A stretch of DNA of 64,000 nucleotides, taken from NCBI GenBank assembly GCA_032718565.1, contig JAVGVS010000011.1, positions 3,309,123 to 3,373,122 on the forward strand, in the 5' to 3' direction. The stretch comes from Distichodus sexfasciatus. Taxonomy: Eukaryota > Chordata > Actinopteri > Characiformes > Distichodontidae. Positions within the stretch are counted from its first letter, which is position 1. The number at the start of each line of letters is the position of its first letter. Positions 33,561 through 47,125 of this stretch are shown here, piece after piece. Under the pieces are notes generated by a model, which did not search any database, had not been told where the DNA came from, and was given only the letters and a program-made list of their open reading frames with translations. Made by a program: the position numbers and the translations under genes.

Positions 33561-33659
33561 TCAGAGGTATTTACAGCAAACTACTTCAAAGACGTTTAGC
33601 AGAGTTCATAGATCTATTTTAACATACAGCACAAATATTAAGTATAAATGGATGAAATT

Positions 33660-33820
33660 GCTTTGATGTAAATAGCTACCTTTTTACTGTAGCTTGTAGT
33701 GTAGCTCTCTACTATACTCAAACAGTAGCTTAACGATATCTTGGCTATTTTTAATCATAAGTACAGCACCTTGTAGTGTGAAATCTGCCCTTTTAAAAAG
33801 TAGCTTCCCCAACTCTGCCT
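33660..33820 (-). mobile_element. hAT-type end fragment
   Basis: Read on the minus strand it starts CAGAGTTGGGGAAGCTACTT and continues with repeated GTAGCT pieces, the usual end of a fish hAT family. Only one end is present. Confidence 0.5.
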
Positions 33821-34059
33821 ACACAGTATTTATAACCCCAAGAACAACAGCCCTTAGTTCATGGTGCTACCCTTTCACCGGGTCTTAACCCCAAACTCTG
33901 GATGAGTGTCAAATGTACAAATGTAGTAAATGAAAGCAAGCCACCCCAAATGGCTTAACAGGTCTATGAAGATACATCAATGGTAAAGTGTGAACATAAG
34001 TCCCAGATGTGTTTTGGAGCGTGAAAGTTAAACCAGAGAGGCCAGACAGATGAACAACT

Positions 34060-34300
34060 GGCCTTATTCAGCAAACGTTCTTAAGAGAAAGTCTGAAGAA
34101 GAAAACCTGCTTGCACAGATTATTTGAGAATTGTTTTTAGTTAAAAAGAGAATCTAAGAATGCTGAACCCTTAAGTAGCTTTTATTCCATGCATGTTAGC
34201 GTAAAGTGTTACCTTATTAGGCTTTCTTTGGTTCTACAACTGTGAACAGTTCTACAGTTGTACACTTATGAACAAATTTAAGAAGAAACTTTATAGAAGA
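34060..34300. repeat. Degenerate CTTAAGA-rich repeat
   Basis: GCCTTATTCAGCAAACGTTC followed by TTAAGAGAAAG and a later ACAAATTTAAGAAGAAAC resembles the 39.45-39.6 kb sequence (AACAAATTTCCTCTTAAGAA, GAATGAGGCCT) in inverted form. Probably the same dispersed family. Confidence 0.35.
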
Positions 34301-34315
34301 AACTTAATATTTAAA

Positions 34316-34524
34316 AGTGAGTGATTATTTGTCATTGTGAACACAGCACACAGTGCACCACAACGAAATGTGACCTCTGCATTTGACCCATGGACAGCTC
34401 CCGGAGAGTAGTGCTCGGTACCTTGCTCATGAGTACCTCAGTGGTACCTTTACCAGTCCAGGATTCTAACTGGCAACCTTCCGACCACGCGGCCAACTCC
34501 TTAACCGTAATGCTACCAACTGCC
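34316..34524 (-). repeat. SINE family B, minus orientation
   Basis: GTGAGTGATTATTTGTCATT tail at the left, tRNA-like head ending GCTACCAACTGCC at the right. Part of the middle is deleted compared with the 47.6-kb copy. Confidence 0.8.
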
Positions 34525-34525
34525 A

Positions 34526-34830
34526 TCCATCCATCTTCTGCTGCTTAACCGGAGTCGGGTCGATCTCTCTCCACGGCCACTTCGTCCTGCTCTTCCAGGG
34601 GAATCCCGAGGCATTCCCAGGCCAGCCGGGAGACGTGTCCTGGGTCTCCCCTGGGGCCTCCTCCCGGTGGGACATGCCTGGAACAACTCACCAGCGAGGC
34701 ATCCTGACATCCTGACCAGATGCCCGAGCCACCTCATCTGCCTCCCAGCCACCCTGCGGAGGACTCTCATTTTGGCCGCTTGTATCTACGATCTTGTTCT
34801 CTCAGTCACTACCCACAGTTTGTGACCATA
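34526..34830 (-). mobile_element. LINE remnant, reverse-transcriptase C-terminal region
   Basis: The minus frame reads RWLGHLVRMSGCLAGELFQA and CPTGRRPQGRPRTR, a C-terminal signature common to fish non-LTR retrotransposon ORF2 proteins (R-W-x-G-H-L-x-R-M, G-R-R-P-x-G-R-P-R-T-R). An upstream part around LRRVAGRQ is joined after a deletion. It abuts a SINE. Confidence 0.75.
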
Positions 34831-35149
34831 CCAACTGCCTCCATTGTAAATGATGCTCAATCTTTTCTGGGAAAGATACATTCATCTTGGTTATGTGGCA
34901 ATCTGGCAACCATAATGCATGCTGCACTGGTCTAGAAATGTCTGGAAATGAGTACAATCAAAGAGCTAAGTATTCCAGTTAAGCAGCAGGGAGACCTGGT
35001 CTGAGGTCTGTGTTAAATAATGAGCTCAAACAGCCCATAGTCGCAGAGTTAGACTGTTTTCTCTCCCCCAGTCTGACTTGTTATCTAAGTTCATGTCAAC
35101 AAAATAGCAGAAAGTCTTCAGACTGTCTGGGCAGCAATTCACTGTGCAG
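34831..35149. other. Intergenic DNA, no gene recognised
   Basis: Nothing recognised except the 8-mer CTGTGCAG at its end, which is the target duplication of the next element. Confidence 0.5.
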
Positions 35150-36182
35150 TAGGGGTGAGACGATTACAGATTGTGGTGGTACGATTATTGTCTGAGAAAT
35201 AATCATCGTATCATGATTATTTCGATTAAGATAATATGCATTAATTAATTTTACCAAAGTACCAATATGTAAGAATCACAGGAACAATGTACAGTCCCTT
35301 GATTGTTATTCATTGCTGAATGTAAAACAGAAATAAAATACATTTTGTTGTTGGGGGAAAAAAGACTTTACAGGGGTTCTACATTATACTAACACAAAAT
35401 AATTCAATTTTTTTTTTTTTTTTTTTTTTTTTTGTAGTTTTTCACAGTGAAAATCAAAATGGACAAAATCAGTGTCCCTGTGCTGAGAACGGTTAAAACC
35501 CTACTTCCAGTGCACTTCTTTCAGCGCTTGTTGTTACCAAGTTATGGAAAGCGTCATCTAGCGTTTCCACGTTCATTTTTATTTCATGAAAATATTGCAA
35601 TGCATTTTTTTAGCTCAGTAGTTTAGCCGACATAAATGAGATCTTTACTGTTAGTGAGTTCTTGACTGTGTATGTCCTGCTCCCTGAGGTAAAAAAAAAA
35701 AAAAAAGTTTCCATCAACGTCTTTTTTTCCGCTGAGGGCGCTTAGCAGTGTGAGCGCTGAAGCTCATAGGATTTGCCAGCCAGCGCAAAAGCCACAGATG
35801 GGAAATCTGTCATCTTCAATGACATCCTTGTCATTTTTGGAATATCCAAAAAAACTGGCACATTGGTGACTTAAGACATTTTTTTTTCGGAGGAAATAAG
35901 TATATGGTCGTTGTTGGGCCGTTATTGTCACAGTCACGCAAGAAGCCGTGTAGCCATAAACAACTGCAGTTGCGTGTAGTAGCTTCACATATGGGCTGTT
36001 GGCACAACTTTATTTTCATTCTGTGCTGGAGTTGCGACACTCAGTCTAAGGTACCGGCTACCGGCATAATATGCATTTTCTTAAAAAATGTTATCATAAA
36101 CATGGTGTAGAGGAGCTTTTATGATTAATTAATTGTTACATTTTGCGGTTAATCATAAAACCGGTCAATCGTCTCATCCCTG
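35150..36182. mobile_element. hAT-type non-autonomous element, perfect 8-bp target duplication
   Basis: Ends TAGGGGTGAGACGATT and AATCGTCTCATCCCTG are inverted repeats (one end base differs). CTGTGCAG flanks both sides exactly (35142-35149 and 36183-36190). The 1033-bp interior has a T run at 35409-35433, an A run at 35691-35705 and no transposase frame. Confidence 0.85.
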
Positions 36183-36190
36183 CTGTGCAG

Positions 36191-39100
36191 CAGTTGCTTA
36201 AAACGTGCTGGTTGAGTCTAAAAGTGTATGTCCATTTGACCGAGCATGCAGACTGAAGTCCTTCTCCACAACAGAGAGTTTTATTATAATGTCAGATCAA
36301 ACAGTAAGTGCATTGTGACTGTAAGGTCAGTCATATGCTGTCCTAAAATATGAAGGACAGAACACAGAATTGACTCCATAAAAGTGCAGAATGCAAAACA
36401 GATTCTGTATTAATTGTAAAGGATCAGGTTAAAAGGATTTTTGTCAGTATGTCAGTGTGGATTTTTTTTTTTTTGGGATGCACCTCTGTCATAACTAAAT
36501 GCCTAAACTAAATGTCTGAGGCTTGAATCCTTTTCCAATTCTGAAACACTGTCTGAGAACAATCACCTGATCAGTCTTGTCTGTTGTTTACAGATGAAGA
36601 GGAGTTGACCTTTTAGCAGAATAGAAACTGAAATTCTTCAGAAAATGTCGCTTAAGTTATAATTGCTTTGCTTATAAAGCAGCACTGAAGGTGTTGATGA
36701 AGTTCAAATGATTTTCATAATGATAATATACAGTGAAGTGTCAGTACAGTGTACAGAGTACAGTGAAACGGCTTGTCATTTCTCACTCCTGTTACCAATA
36801 ATAAGCAAACTGCCAGCTAAAGTCAGAATGGAATGCACGTATGAACACCTGCTCATGTGTGTCTGCCCAACAATAATAACAAACCTCACACAATGCCCAT
36901 AGGCTGCCAAGCAGAGTTCATTAGGGTGCACACATTACAGGAAATCCCACATAAAATCCACATTCTCAGAGCTGACAGAGTGTATTACCAGTTTCAGTAA
37001 GACTGAGCAAAACAGACATAATTTGCATTTTATGATACCAAGCATGTGATCACCTGTCATAGGTCCAAATCCACCTTAATTGGAATGTTCTGACTTCAAT
37101 ATTCATATGACATCATGGTGAGAGTTAACATAGGCCGGCGCGGTCCCTTTCTCCTCGGTAGGAGGCTGCAGTCGCATCTCCGGGCCCACAATGTGTTATA
37201 AATGCGAAGCAGACACACACATGCTGACCCTCAGGCTTACAGATTAACAGTGCACGAATAATTGTGGCCCCACAAATGCCAGCAAATGCTAACAGCGTAA
37301 CCGCTTGGGGACAGTCTGCACATCAAAACACAAAAATTGAAATGGCTTTGTGTTGAATAAGTGGAATCAAAACAGCACCCAACAGCTTGAGAACATGTCA
37401 GCCGTTTATAAAATACACTTGTGGCGATGCATGATTGTTTACGCCGGCGCTGAAAAGAGCTCGTGAGCTTGAGGCTTTGAGTAAAAAGGAGCAGTCGGAC
37501 CGGTACTTGCTAGCCATCGTTCATTCTTAAAGAGCATTAGTCATTAGTCCTTACTTGAGGCCATGCGATTCATGCTATTAATATCATGAGATTCGGCTCC
37601 AATGACCAAGCCTGATAACTCGTTTTGCACCACAGGGACTTATATGAGTCAAAACGTTAACAGGCTCTTGGTCGTCTCATGAACAAACATGTCTAAACAG
37701 CCTGAAGGGCAAAAGCCATTAGTTAACACAACTCATTGTTTTCCTCCCCACTCAAAGTGAGATCGTGGTAAAAAATCTAGCCAGTCTGACCCCCCTCCCA
37801 GGTCCAGTATGTGAAAACCGTTCCCAGATTCTCATACAAATAAACTCCTCATGAGGAATTCTGAGTTGTCTGTGAGTGTGTGTGTGTATGTGGTCCGGAA
37901 TAGCAGATGGTTACCATTTAACCGCCGAACATCCTGCCACCTTCTCAAAACTGGCAGCCAGTTCCACGCCTGTAAACTTTAAAGGACGGAGGCTGGGGGT
38001 CATCTTGATGTGTCTATTTAGGAGCGTTAAACTAAGTTTCCTCCTTCACGGTATCATGGAACACTGAAAAGCTTTTAGAAGCCGGGCTCATCAAAGGGGA
38101 AAAGGTTAGCCAGGGCATGTTTGTAGTTCTCCGACCTCTATAAAATACAATTACAGCTTCTACGCCCTGTTGCACCGGTGACTTGAAAATCAAAAAAAGG
38201 AGAAAACAAAAACATCAGACATGAATGTTTGTACAGATGCCGTTTGCATTGAGGACAAATGTGATCAGAGTCCTTGGAGGCTGTGCGTGCCATCAGGTTG
38301 GCCACATTAGAGCCAAAAGTAATGTGGACGCATTCCTTTCCTGCGGATCAAAGATCGGTGCGATATTCTTCCTTGGAAGGTTGAAAAGCCTTTTAATTCA
38401 GAGACTTCTTGACACTGGCGTACACCAAGAGATATTGCACACGCCCTGCTCGGCAGAGAGTGAGTCAAACTTGTCACATACTTGAGACACTCTGCGCTCT
38501 ATTTATAGCAAGGCAGGGTCAGTGAAATCCTCCAAGAGTCATGGGATTTTAGCTAGAATTGCTGAAGAAATAACTGCTTGGATTTAACGAGACAGAGCTT
38601 CGTAGACAGACAAATGTCTGTGTTTTTTTAAATGCAAAGGGCAGGTGCAGTGATCTGCATCCATCCATCGAGTCAATGATCGATGAGCCTAGAGCATTGA
38701 TCCACAGATAAAACAGCTTAATCGCTTGTTTTTCATAAAAAGAAAGTATGCGTGGCTTGTAATGAGAATAAATCCACTTCCAAATAAATGACAAAGTATC
38801 GAGACAAGGCTACCAGAGTGGCAAATATTTATTTTCAAGTGGCACTAGAGGAAGTTAACCAGCAGATTCACTCCTGACTGTATGTGTTTCAGGGAGCGCT
38901 AACCCGCTTGTGTGAGTGATTTAGATTCGGCCGTATGTTTCCGGCTCTAGAGGAAGTTAACCAACAGATTCACACATGACTGTGTGTTTCGTACCGCACT
39001 ACTGATTTGACTGACACAAGTCCTGTAGTCTACAAAGAGGATTCAACTCTGTAGGAAGCTCTTAGATCCTTCATTTGAATGTGGTGGTGCAAACGAAGTG

Positions 39101-41179
39101 TAAGATATGACATGTTTAGTAGCTATACTTGCTGCTATGGCTGTATTGATCTTGTAATGAGTTTGAAATGATTTTAGTCATGGTGTAGTTAGGACTCGAT
39201 GGATTCGGGTTAATGGACACCTCAGATTCATGACTCTTGAGTTATTTAATGGGTCTGGGTGATTCACCCGGGTGACTCCACCCGGTGCAAATTGTAATGT
39301 CATTTAATACTGAACAAAAGGTCTATTTTTATTAAAAGAGAAGACTGGGCCTAAATCGCCAGTGTCATTCTTCAATTTGGAAGTTGGACATTTATGTAAT
39401 ATTTATTTAATATTATATAACCCAATAAGTTAAGGTTTTGTACAAGCAGGCATGTGCTCTTCGTTGTTTGTAGATTCTATTCTTACCTAAGAACAAATTT
39501 CATGTAGGAAAATGCTGAAACTCATGAAAACTGTGTAAATGGGTTTTAAGAACAAATTTCCTCTTAAGAATGGCTGGTGAATGAGGCCTAATGTTTTTAA
39601 TGGAAAGGTCTATTTAAGCTCAGGGATAAAACTGTTGAAATGGTATTTTAAACTGGAAACTGTTTCCAAATTGAAATCAAACTGTAGTAGATATCGCCCG
39701 TAGTCGGTTAAAGTTGTCCATCTAATCAGAATAATATTGTATATTAATGAAACTAGTCATTTAGATCCGGCAACCTTGGGAATGTAAACGCTCCTCTCGG
39801 GACAGAACGTGTTTGTTCACTGCAGAACTCGGCCCGCTTGTTTGTAGATCACATGACTGGGTTTCCTGAGAAATAAGGGACTAAACAAGGGATGTAAAGA
39901 GAAGGCAAGAGGAAAGAGAAACAGAGAGTGTGTGTGTATCTTTGTCTGTATGTGAGAGAGAGAAAGATTGTCCCATTAATAAGCGGCTAAAAGCAAAAGG
40001 GACACACTTAAAGCTTAAAAGCTTCCTTACAGGTCAAAAGTCAAGCCAGCCTCTTAAAGGACTTTGGCTGGTGCCAGAGGAACTTCCTGTGATCAATCTT
40101 GGTCTGCAGCTACAGCGGAGTCGAGGGGTGGGGGTCGGGCGGAGGGGGTATTTGTGCGGTGGGGAGGGGTTTAGGAGCCATCACTCCAGCGCCGAGTCCC
40201 AGAGAGCACGTTGGGAATTCCCACAATTGTTTGGCGTGGCTTGTCATGACGCTGTTTACAAGTTGCAAGAAACTATTGGTCTAAAAATAGCCGCTCGCAG
40301 GTCAAATGCAGGAAGCTGCCAGCGAGGCTCCTGCACCGCCTGCGTGGTGACACTCCTTGGTCTGAAACAATGACACAGAATCGGAAAGTGACGTGCGACG
40401 GCGTCTTTGTCAGCAGCGCGGAGATGGGATTGAATGCGCCGAGCTTGGACGGAAGGCATGTGATCTAAAAGCGTTCCATCACGTAATCAGAAGCAGTCGT
40501 TCCTCAAGGTTCCCACCACACAATTGAGAGCAAGAGTTTAGGCTCACAGAAACATCATATCTATACTCCATATCCATTCACATAGTGGCGACTGAAAAAA
40601 ATTGCCTTGTTTGCACACTGACACAATGGCGGCCCATTTTTTTTCACACAGCAATCTATCGACGCAGAATTCATGCGAGATAACCAGCGTCGGTAATTTA
40701 TTCTCTGTTTGTTCTATTGTTGCTTGCCAAGTCAGCCCAATTTTGTACTTGCAGAGAGAAAGCTCGTGGGGCTGAACTCTTGTTAACAAATGATCAACCA
40801 CACCAATGTGATGGCTTTATTAAATCAAATATCTGTGTTACTCTGAGGTTAAAGCAAATCTTGTGATTTCAGAGCGGCAAAGGAAAAAAGGGGGGAATAA
40901 ATACCTCAATATCTGAGCGGAAAGCAAAATTCCTTCCCATAAATCTCCATTGAGAATAGCTTTTACTCGGTGAACCAAAGTGAACCGTTTCGTAATGGAT
41001 TTTTACATTTATTTTATTCATATGTGCCTCCATGAGGTCCATGTTTCTCAAAACGGGGTGGAAAGTAGGTCACGGAGGAGACTTTTCTTACAAACCGAGA
41101 TGAAATAAAAACAGAGTGTGCAGACAGGTCTCAGGCTCTCGCACACTTCTGATGAAAGGAAGAAGCTATGACCTATAGG
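36191..41179. other. Intergenic, largely unique DNA
   Basis: No gene recognised. At 38845-38893 and 38945-38990 a piece starting CTAGAGGAAGTTAACCA and ending GACTG-TGTGTTTC is repeated about 100 bp apart. At 40279-40288 lies CTAAAAATAG, a perfect MEF2-type site, within CpG-bearing unique sequence (40100-40460). Any regulatory role is a guess. Confidence 0.45.
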
Positions 41180-41975
41180 CAGTGTTTGGGAGTAACGCAT
41201 TACAAAAGTAACGAGTTACAGTAACGGATTACTTTTTGGTGTAACATAGTAATGTAAGACACTACTTGTCAGTTTTCAGTAATATTTTACTCGGTACATG
41301 TTCAGTAACGCATGCGTTACAAAGCACCTTTAACCGAAAATGTATTTGTTTAAAAACAGCAAGACCGCGAGACCTCATATTAATTATCTGTGATTAAAAA
41401 ATGCGCGAGAGTTTTTTAGAGTATTTCCTGTTGGTGGTTAGTTGAGCCCCTTGCACAGTGCATCACGTAAGGCTTGCTTCTCCGGTGAGATGGCAGAAGA
41501 CAGTACCTTTGCGAGGTGGATGTTTGCGCAATACTTTGAGTTTGTCAGGGATAAGGACAAAAAGAATGTTTTAGTCAAGTGCAATCTGTGCCCAAACCCT
41601 GAAGAACTATAGACGTCGAGAAATAGCACTAGCAATTTGAAAAAACACCCCGAGCGCTGCCATGCAAACACTGACTGAGAAGAGAAAGAAAATGGGCGAC
41701 GAGAGTGATCAGCCAAAGCAGCAGAAATTAAGTTTCACACGGTCTGCCATCATGCCACTTGAACTTCGAGAATGATCTGCAATATTTTTTTTCTCATATT
41801 AGAATGTCAAGTTATATCTTCAGGTATTTTGGTGAAAGTAACTGAAAAGTTACAGAAGTCATGTAACGATTACAATTCTGAGACAGTAATATTGTAAGGT
41901 AGTGGATTACATTTGAATACCAGTAACAAGTCATGTACAGTGTATTACACTTTGCAAGTAACTTGCACAACACTG
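41180..41975 (+). mobile_element. hAT non-autonomous element, perfect 8-bp target duplication
   Basis: Ends CAGTGTTTGGGAGTAACGCA (left) and GCAAGTAACTTGCACAACACTG-type (right) are inverted repeats. CCTATAGG flanks both sides exactly (41172-41179 and 41976-41983); this 8-mer is itself a palindrome. It keeps a transposase N-terminal fragment. Confidence 0.92.
41490..41681 (+). pseudogene. hAT transposase N-terminal fragment with BED zinc finger
   Basis: From the ATG at 41490 the frame reads MAEDSTFARWMFAQYFEF, then VLVKCNLCPNPEEL, a TAG stop at about 41608, and in the same frame TSRNSTSNLKKHPERCH. This is a BED-type zinc finger (Cys-x2-Cys, later His-x4-His), the DNA-binding start of hAT transposases. 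A TGA follows at about 41677. The catalytic RNase H-like domain and dimerisation region are gone. Confidence 0.8.
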
Positions 41976-41983
41976 CCTATAGG

Positions 41984-44900
41984 TTGTGCTTTACCACTCA
42001 GAAAAAGGGTGTATTCGGACAAAAACGCTTAGATGCTCCTGATGGATTTTACTGATTTTTTATTACGGTTTATTCCACTTTTTATTTTATCTCTTATTCA
42101 TTGTATTTTCAAGTCATCTCTGTTCCAAAAGCATTCTGTGTGTAGCTGTGTATCTTTGGAATGCGTCGGGTCAGGATGACTCTTCTTATCTCCTGCTCCT
42201 CTGCCCGCTCCGCTCCCCCACCCTTTTAGTCATCCTTAGTTCCCCCTGACACCTTTTGCCACCCTAGATCCCATGATCCCTTCCTAAATCCTATGACCCC
42301 TTTCAAGGGTTATTTTATAACCCTTCTCCCCTGTCCCCATGACCCCTTTTATGGACCCTTCCCTATAATTTTTCCTCTTCTATTGAGTAAACGACTCTCT
42401 TACAGCAAAAGGCCCTAGTCTTATAACACCCTGATAACAGGCCCGTCACCCAGACTTACAACCCTGACTTGAAAGGCATCACTCCTCCACAAGCAAACCC
42501 ATGCTGCCCGCATTACATACTACCTTTGTTTGTCCTTTAACAGTAACTTCCTCCCACATAGGCTCATCTAGTCATCACACATTTATCTGCATCTCTCGTT
42601 ATCGCCATAGATGTCCTCATAGATGTTTTCTGTGGTCCAAAAAAATTCTCAGATAACCTCTTCCCAAAGAAGACAACCAGGAAGGGACCTGTCCATGTCT
42701 CGCACCGCTGAAGAAACAGTCCAAACGTTTCACAAGTTCTCTCGGCCACCTGATAAAACAAAAGTTATGATATAAAGCCCAAGCTTGCCTTCAGCGGGAT
42801 CTGCTGGAACATTGCCATCTTTCACCAGTAAGTCACCAGATATTTTGGGTTTGCTGTCTCCCACGGGAAATTTCTAAATCCCGCAAGGTGCTTTTGGTCT
42901 CACGCTGCCTTCCATCAAATGGTCTTCGATTTAGCTTCCCATATCAGTATGTAATTGCCTGATTAACTCTATTCTGCTACTGTCTCTACATATTATTTGA
43001 GTACTTTGTGCCTGGACATTATCAACTCTCATTTTTACTCCAGTTATTTTTGGAAGTAATGATCATTTTACTCCACTGTATTTTCTCTTGGCAAAAGTCA
43101 CTCCTTGTTGAATATTTATTTTTATCTGCAGTGACAGAAAAAAAAAAACTTTCTTTGTTAATCTAATACTGAAGGGAAACTGCCTTCAAGCTTTTATGTA
43201 ATGGATGGAGCAAAAACCTTGAATTTGTACAACAGGCCCAAGCATGTTCCAGTTACTCTCTACCTGTGTAATGCTGATTTGCGCCACATTTTTGGAATTA
43301 AAGAAATTAGAGAATTTATGTCATAAAAACTCAAATTAAATTAAAGCACTTACCTTTAAGACTTCTTGTTATGACTAACCTTTTCTAATACAAACAAAAA
43401 ACTTTTACAACTCTTCCTGGAGTCATTTTCCTTGTAAGGAGTCTATTTTTCTACTTAAGTATGGGTTTCAGCCACTGCAGGAGCTTCATAAGGACAAACT
43501 CATTAAATCTAATCCTAGAGCTCAAAATGAAGACAAGGCTTGTTGAGTGGTGAATAAATAAAAGCAAATGGGACAAGTAGTCAATAACATTCTTTAAAAA
43601 AGGGAAAATGTTTAAATGTCAAACTGAGGAAAAGCTTTTTCTTGGATAAACTTACCCTCTTAGGCTGGTGTCCTGGAGGCTTTCCATCACACCTGATTTT
43701 AGATTCAGACCTGGTCTCATGTAGATAAGCACCAGGACCCAGTGGTTCAAATGTGGATAAGATCAGATTTTGGAATATGGACTGGATCAAATCTTAAAAA
43801 TGGTTTGTTCAAAACTTATAGTAGGGTTTGATCTAATAACTCAGCCATCGGTTGGATTCAGGATTAAAAAGTACATTTAAAAAAATTACAGTAATGAAGA
43901 AGACAAAGCAGAAATGAACCTGTTACACCCCTACAATAATCCTCCAAATATTTGTAAAAATCAAACTAAAAATATTTAACTATAAATAATTAATTTAACT
44001 TTTATTTGACACTTTATATTAATTACAAATGCAATACAGTGTATTGCTCCAGTGGTTTTGCACACTCAACATACAATCTTTTGATTGTCTCCTGCCAAAG
44101 TGGTAGTGGTGATGGTATGGTAGTTACCTACCGCTATTCTTTACAAACAGCTACGCCAGGCTTCAAATGTTGCAATTTTTGTAGACTGCATCTTTCTTGC
44201 ACAATATAATCAGATAAACCCTGACTTTGACAAAGAACGCATGCATAGACTGTACCAGGGACGTCACTAGGATTGAAAGACATGGGGGCCTTAGCCCCCA
44301 GGGTTGTAGGAAGTTATTAGCGCGTATAGAGTGCTGAAAATTTTTCGCCAAACTTAAATAGGCTTCTTACATTTTATTATCTCATGTACAGCAATTATGC
44401 TTTTATCCGGCTCACTTTGTTTCACTGGCTTCTCTGGAAGACCTCCTGCCTTTGGTTTCCTTAGTCTTAGTCTTCTTATATCCATCTGCTATATAAACTG
44501 AAGGATATATTTGTACAACAGCAAAAACAGGGACACTTTACCATTAAGTTTTTGATCACAATAACCAATTATAACAGCAGCATTATGCAGGCAAGTTAGT
44601 CTAAATTAGTTTTAAAATACCCAACAACGTCACTTTCCTTTCACTTAAGGAAACATAAGTAAAGTTAAGCAACGAGCAGTTATTGACACCTACTCACAAA
44701 ACCAGGCGGCAACTTGGTGGGAAATGATATGGTGATTGCGGTGGCCACCAAATTCAGTTCACTTCAGTTGAGTTTATTTCTACAGCGCTCTTTACAGCAC
44801 TATAATACTTGATGATTGATGTGTTTAGGATAGAGCCAGTCAACATGTTTAAAGATGATAATGGCCAGTGCAGCTTTATGTATCGTGGCTTTATTTTTCT

Positions 44901-46380
44901 CTGCTCTACATACCGCTTGAAAATGTCCAGTCAGCATTGCCGTAAAATGCTGGTTTTTGTCCTTCACAAGGCTCCTTTATTCTTTTATACTTTAAGTATA
45001 TTTTAGAGCCCATACTTTTCACTTTAACTTGAGTAAAAAAGTCAAGTTAATACTCAACTTTTACTAGTCTTTTTACGCACATGTATCTATACTTCTGCTT
45101 GAGTGAAGAATGTGTGTACCTTTGACACCTCTAGTGATATATAGGACAGTTTTGGACAGAAATTTAGCCTAAAACGCGTAGCTGTTAGGGTTAGGGTTGG
45201 TGAGCACACACTTGCACAGTCTAGGGATTGAAACCTGTTTTGCATTTATTTAAGAGAGGGTAAAATTAATTAAAAGCATGTTTCCGCGTTCATGCTTTTC
45301 GCTCCCCAACAATGGGGCTTCGGCGAAGAAAGTATAATAAATGCCCTCCTCTTCCTCCCCCTTCTCCCTTTGAGCTCATTAGAGCAGTTCTCTACCGCAC
45401 TGATCCAAGATTCTTTATTCGTCACACACATAGTTGTATAAGTTCATAAAGGGACATATTAGCATAAAACATATTAGCGCACAAGTCTTAGTAGCAGCCC
45501 TGCATACTCTGACTTCTGTAAGGTGGTCCCAACCCCCTCAAGGCCTGCTTAATCCCATTCTGCTTACACTTAGACTGTTACACACACACACTTACACTTT
45601 CTTACACACGCACATGCACATACACACACACGCCCTGAGGTGTGAAGCGTATATTATCTCCGCCCAGTGTTTGCGAAGAGGGCAGTGGCCAATTCAGACT
45701 GACTCACGCTGCAAACACGGTACTGCGTGTACGCATGCAAACCGGCTCAAAATCTGACAAGTGAGTGTGTGTGTGCGTGTGTGTGTGTGTGTCTGTGTGT
45801 GAAAGTGGCGTCGACGATTCAGAGTTTACTAAGCAGGTAAACAAAGGCATAACGGCGACCCGCAGACTTCGAACAGTGACTAAAGAGACATGTGACTGAG
45901 AGCGCACAACGGCAGGCCGAGACCTGCTTAACCTTTAGTGTGTGTGTGTGTGTTTTTTCAGGAAAACGGGTTTCCAAAATACCTGATAAACTAGTGGTGA
46001 AAAAGACTCCCCATATACTGTAGAACATTTTGCCACCAAAGCGTGAAATCATTTGGCTTAGTGGAGCTGTGTTTGCGCTCCCGACTGCTGCGATACGAGG
46101 GGAGGTTTATGCAAAAAAGGCATTTCCTCAATTTGACATTAAAATATTAACCACCTTTTAGAACGCTGCTGAAAATCAGCCCCATACTCTTTTGTTCATC
46201 ATCAGTGACATGCATTTGAGGCAAAACACAATCTTTGTTTTGTATTTTTTTAAATCTAACTTTATTTTTAAGAACAAAAACAATACACAAAAAAATATAA
46301 CAAAACAGACAGTTGGTCACTGTGTATACATTCAAAAGTCAATCATTTATACAATGACAGGTGATGAGGTCAAAGACAGT
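41984..46380. other. Intergenic DNA with scattered transposon scraps
   Basis: 42990-43130 and 44985-45145 contain ACTCCACTGTATTTTC / TTTTACTTGAGTAA type text typical of fish hAT ends (the second ends CCTTTGACACCTCT). C-rich degenerate sequence based on ATGACCCCTTT covers 42270-42360. (TG)n runs lie at 45763-45800 and 45939-45952. A short TTAGGGTTAGGG at 45186-45197 is telomere-like but only two units. No gene recognised. Confidence 0.45.
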
Positions 46381-47125
46381 CAAAGAAGTGGATAGACAAT
46401 AAAGCAGAGCAAGATTTCTTGAGGTTTTTTGGCACTTTTTTTGTCTGGTTCAGCTGTGCTACTTCCCCCATTTACTTTCATTCATCTTCATTCAGAGAAA
46501 AACAGTTTGGAACTGTTTGTGAACACGGATCAGGTTGTGTTGTTTTCGTTTGAGTTCTAGCTTTAGATTTATTTTTAGATTATAAACTTTAAAGTGAAAT
46601 AAAAAAAACTTAAACATTAATAAAACAACACAAATCCTCTACAAATAAAGCCAGAGTGAGTTTTCACAGTTGCTAGTAGTAAAAATAACACTCTTCAGCA
46701 GACCAAAAAGCTGGATAAACTGTGAAGCAGGCCAAGTTTTCCTGAGATTTTTTCATGATATCCTGGATAAGTCAGCTGGGCAACTTGCCCTGTTTGCCTT
46801 CATTCATCTATAGCCACGAGCGTTTCATGTAGAACTCTGCCTATGATAAAAAATAGTTGGGGGCTGATTAACTCTGGCTCTGAGTTGGACTCCTAGGCTT
46901 AGTCTTAAAGTGCTTGAAGGAAATTCCATGTGAACTTAGTCCAAACACTAAATCTCCTAAAACCCCAAAAAGGGATAAACATGTAGCAGATAAATCTCAT
47001 CTCTCCTGGCCACGTCAGTTGAACTACTAGCCTCATTTGCTTTCACTCCTTGTTAGTCACAAGCATAAGGGGAAGACTTATAAATAAAAAAGGAGCATGT
47101 TTATGAACATGGGTTATTCCCTGGG

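Noticed and set aside
45186..45197. Telomere-like TTAGGGTTAGGG
   Set aside because: Only two units; expected by chance and not an interstitial telomere array.
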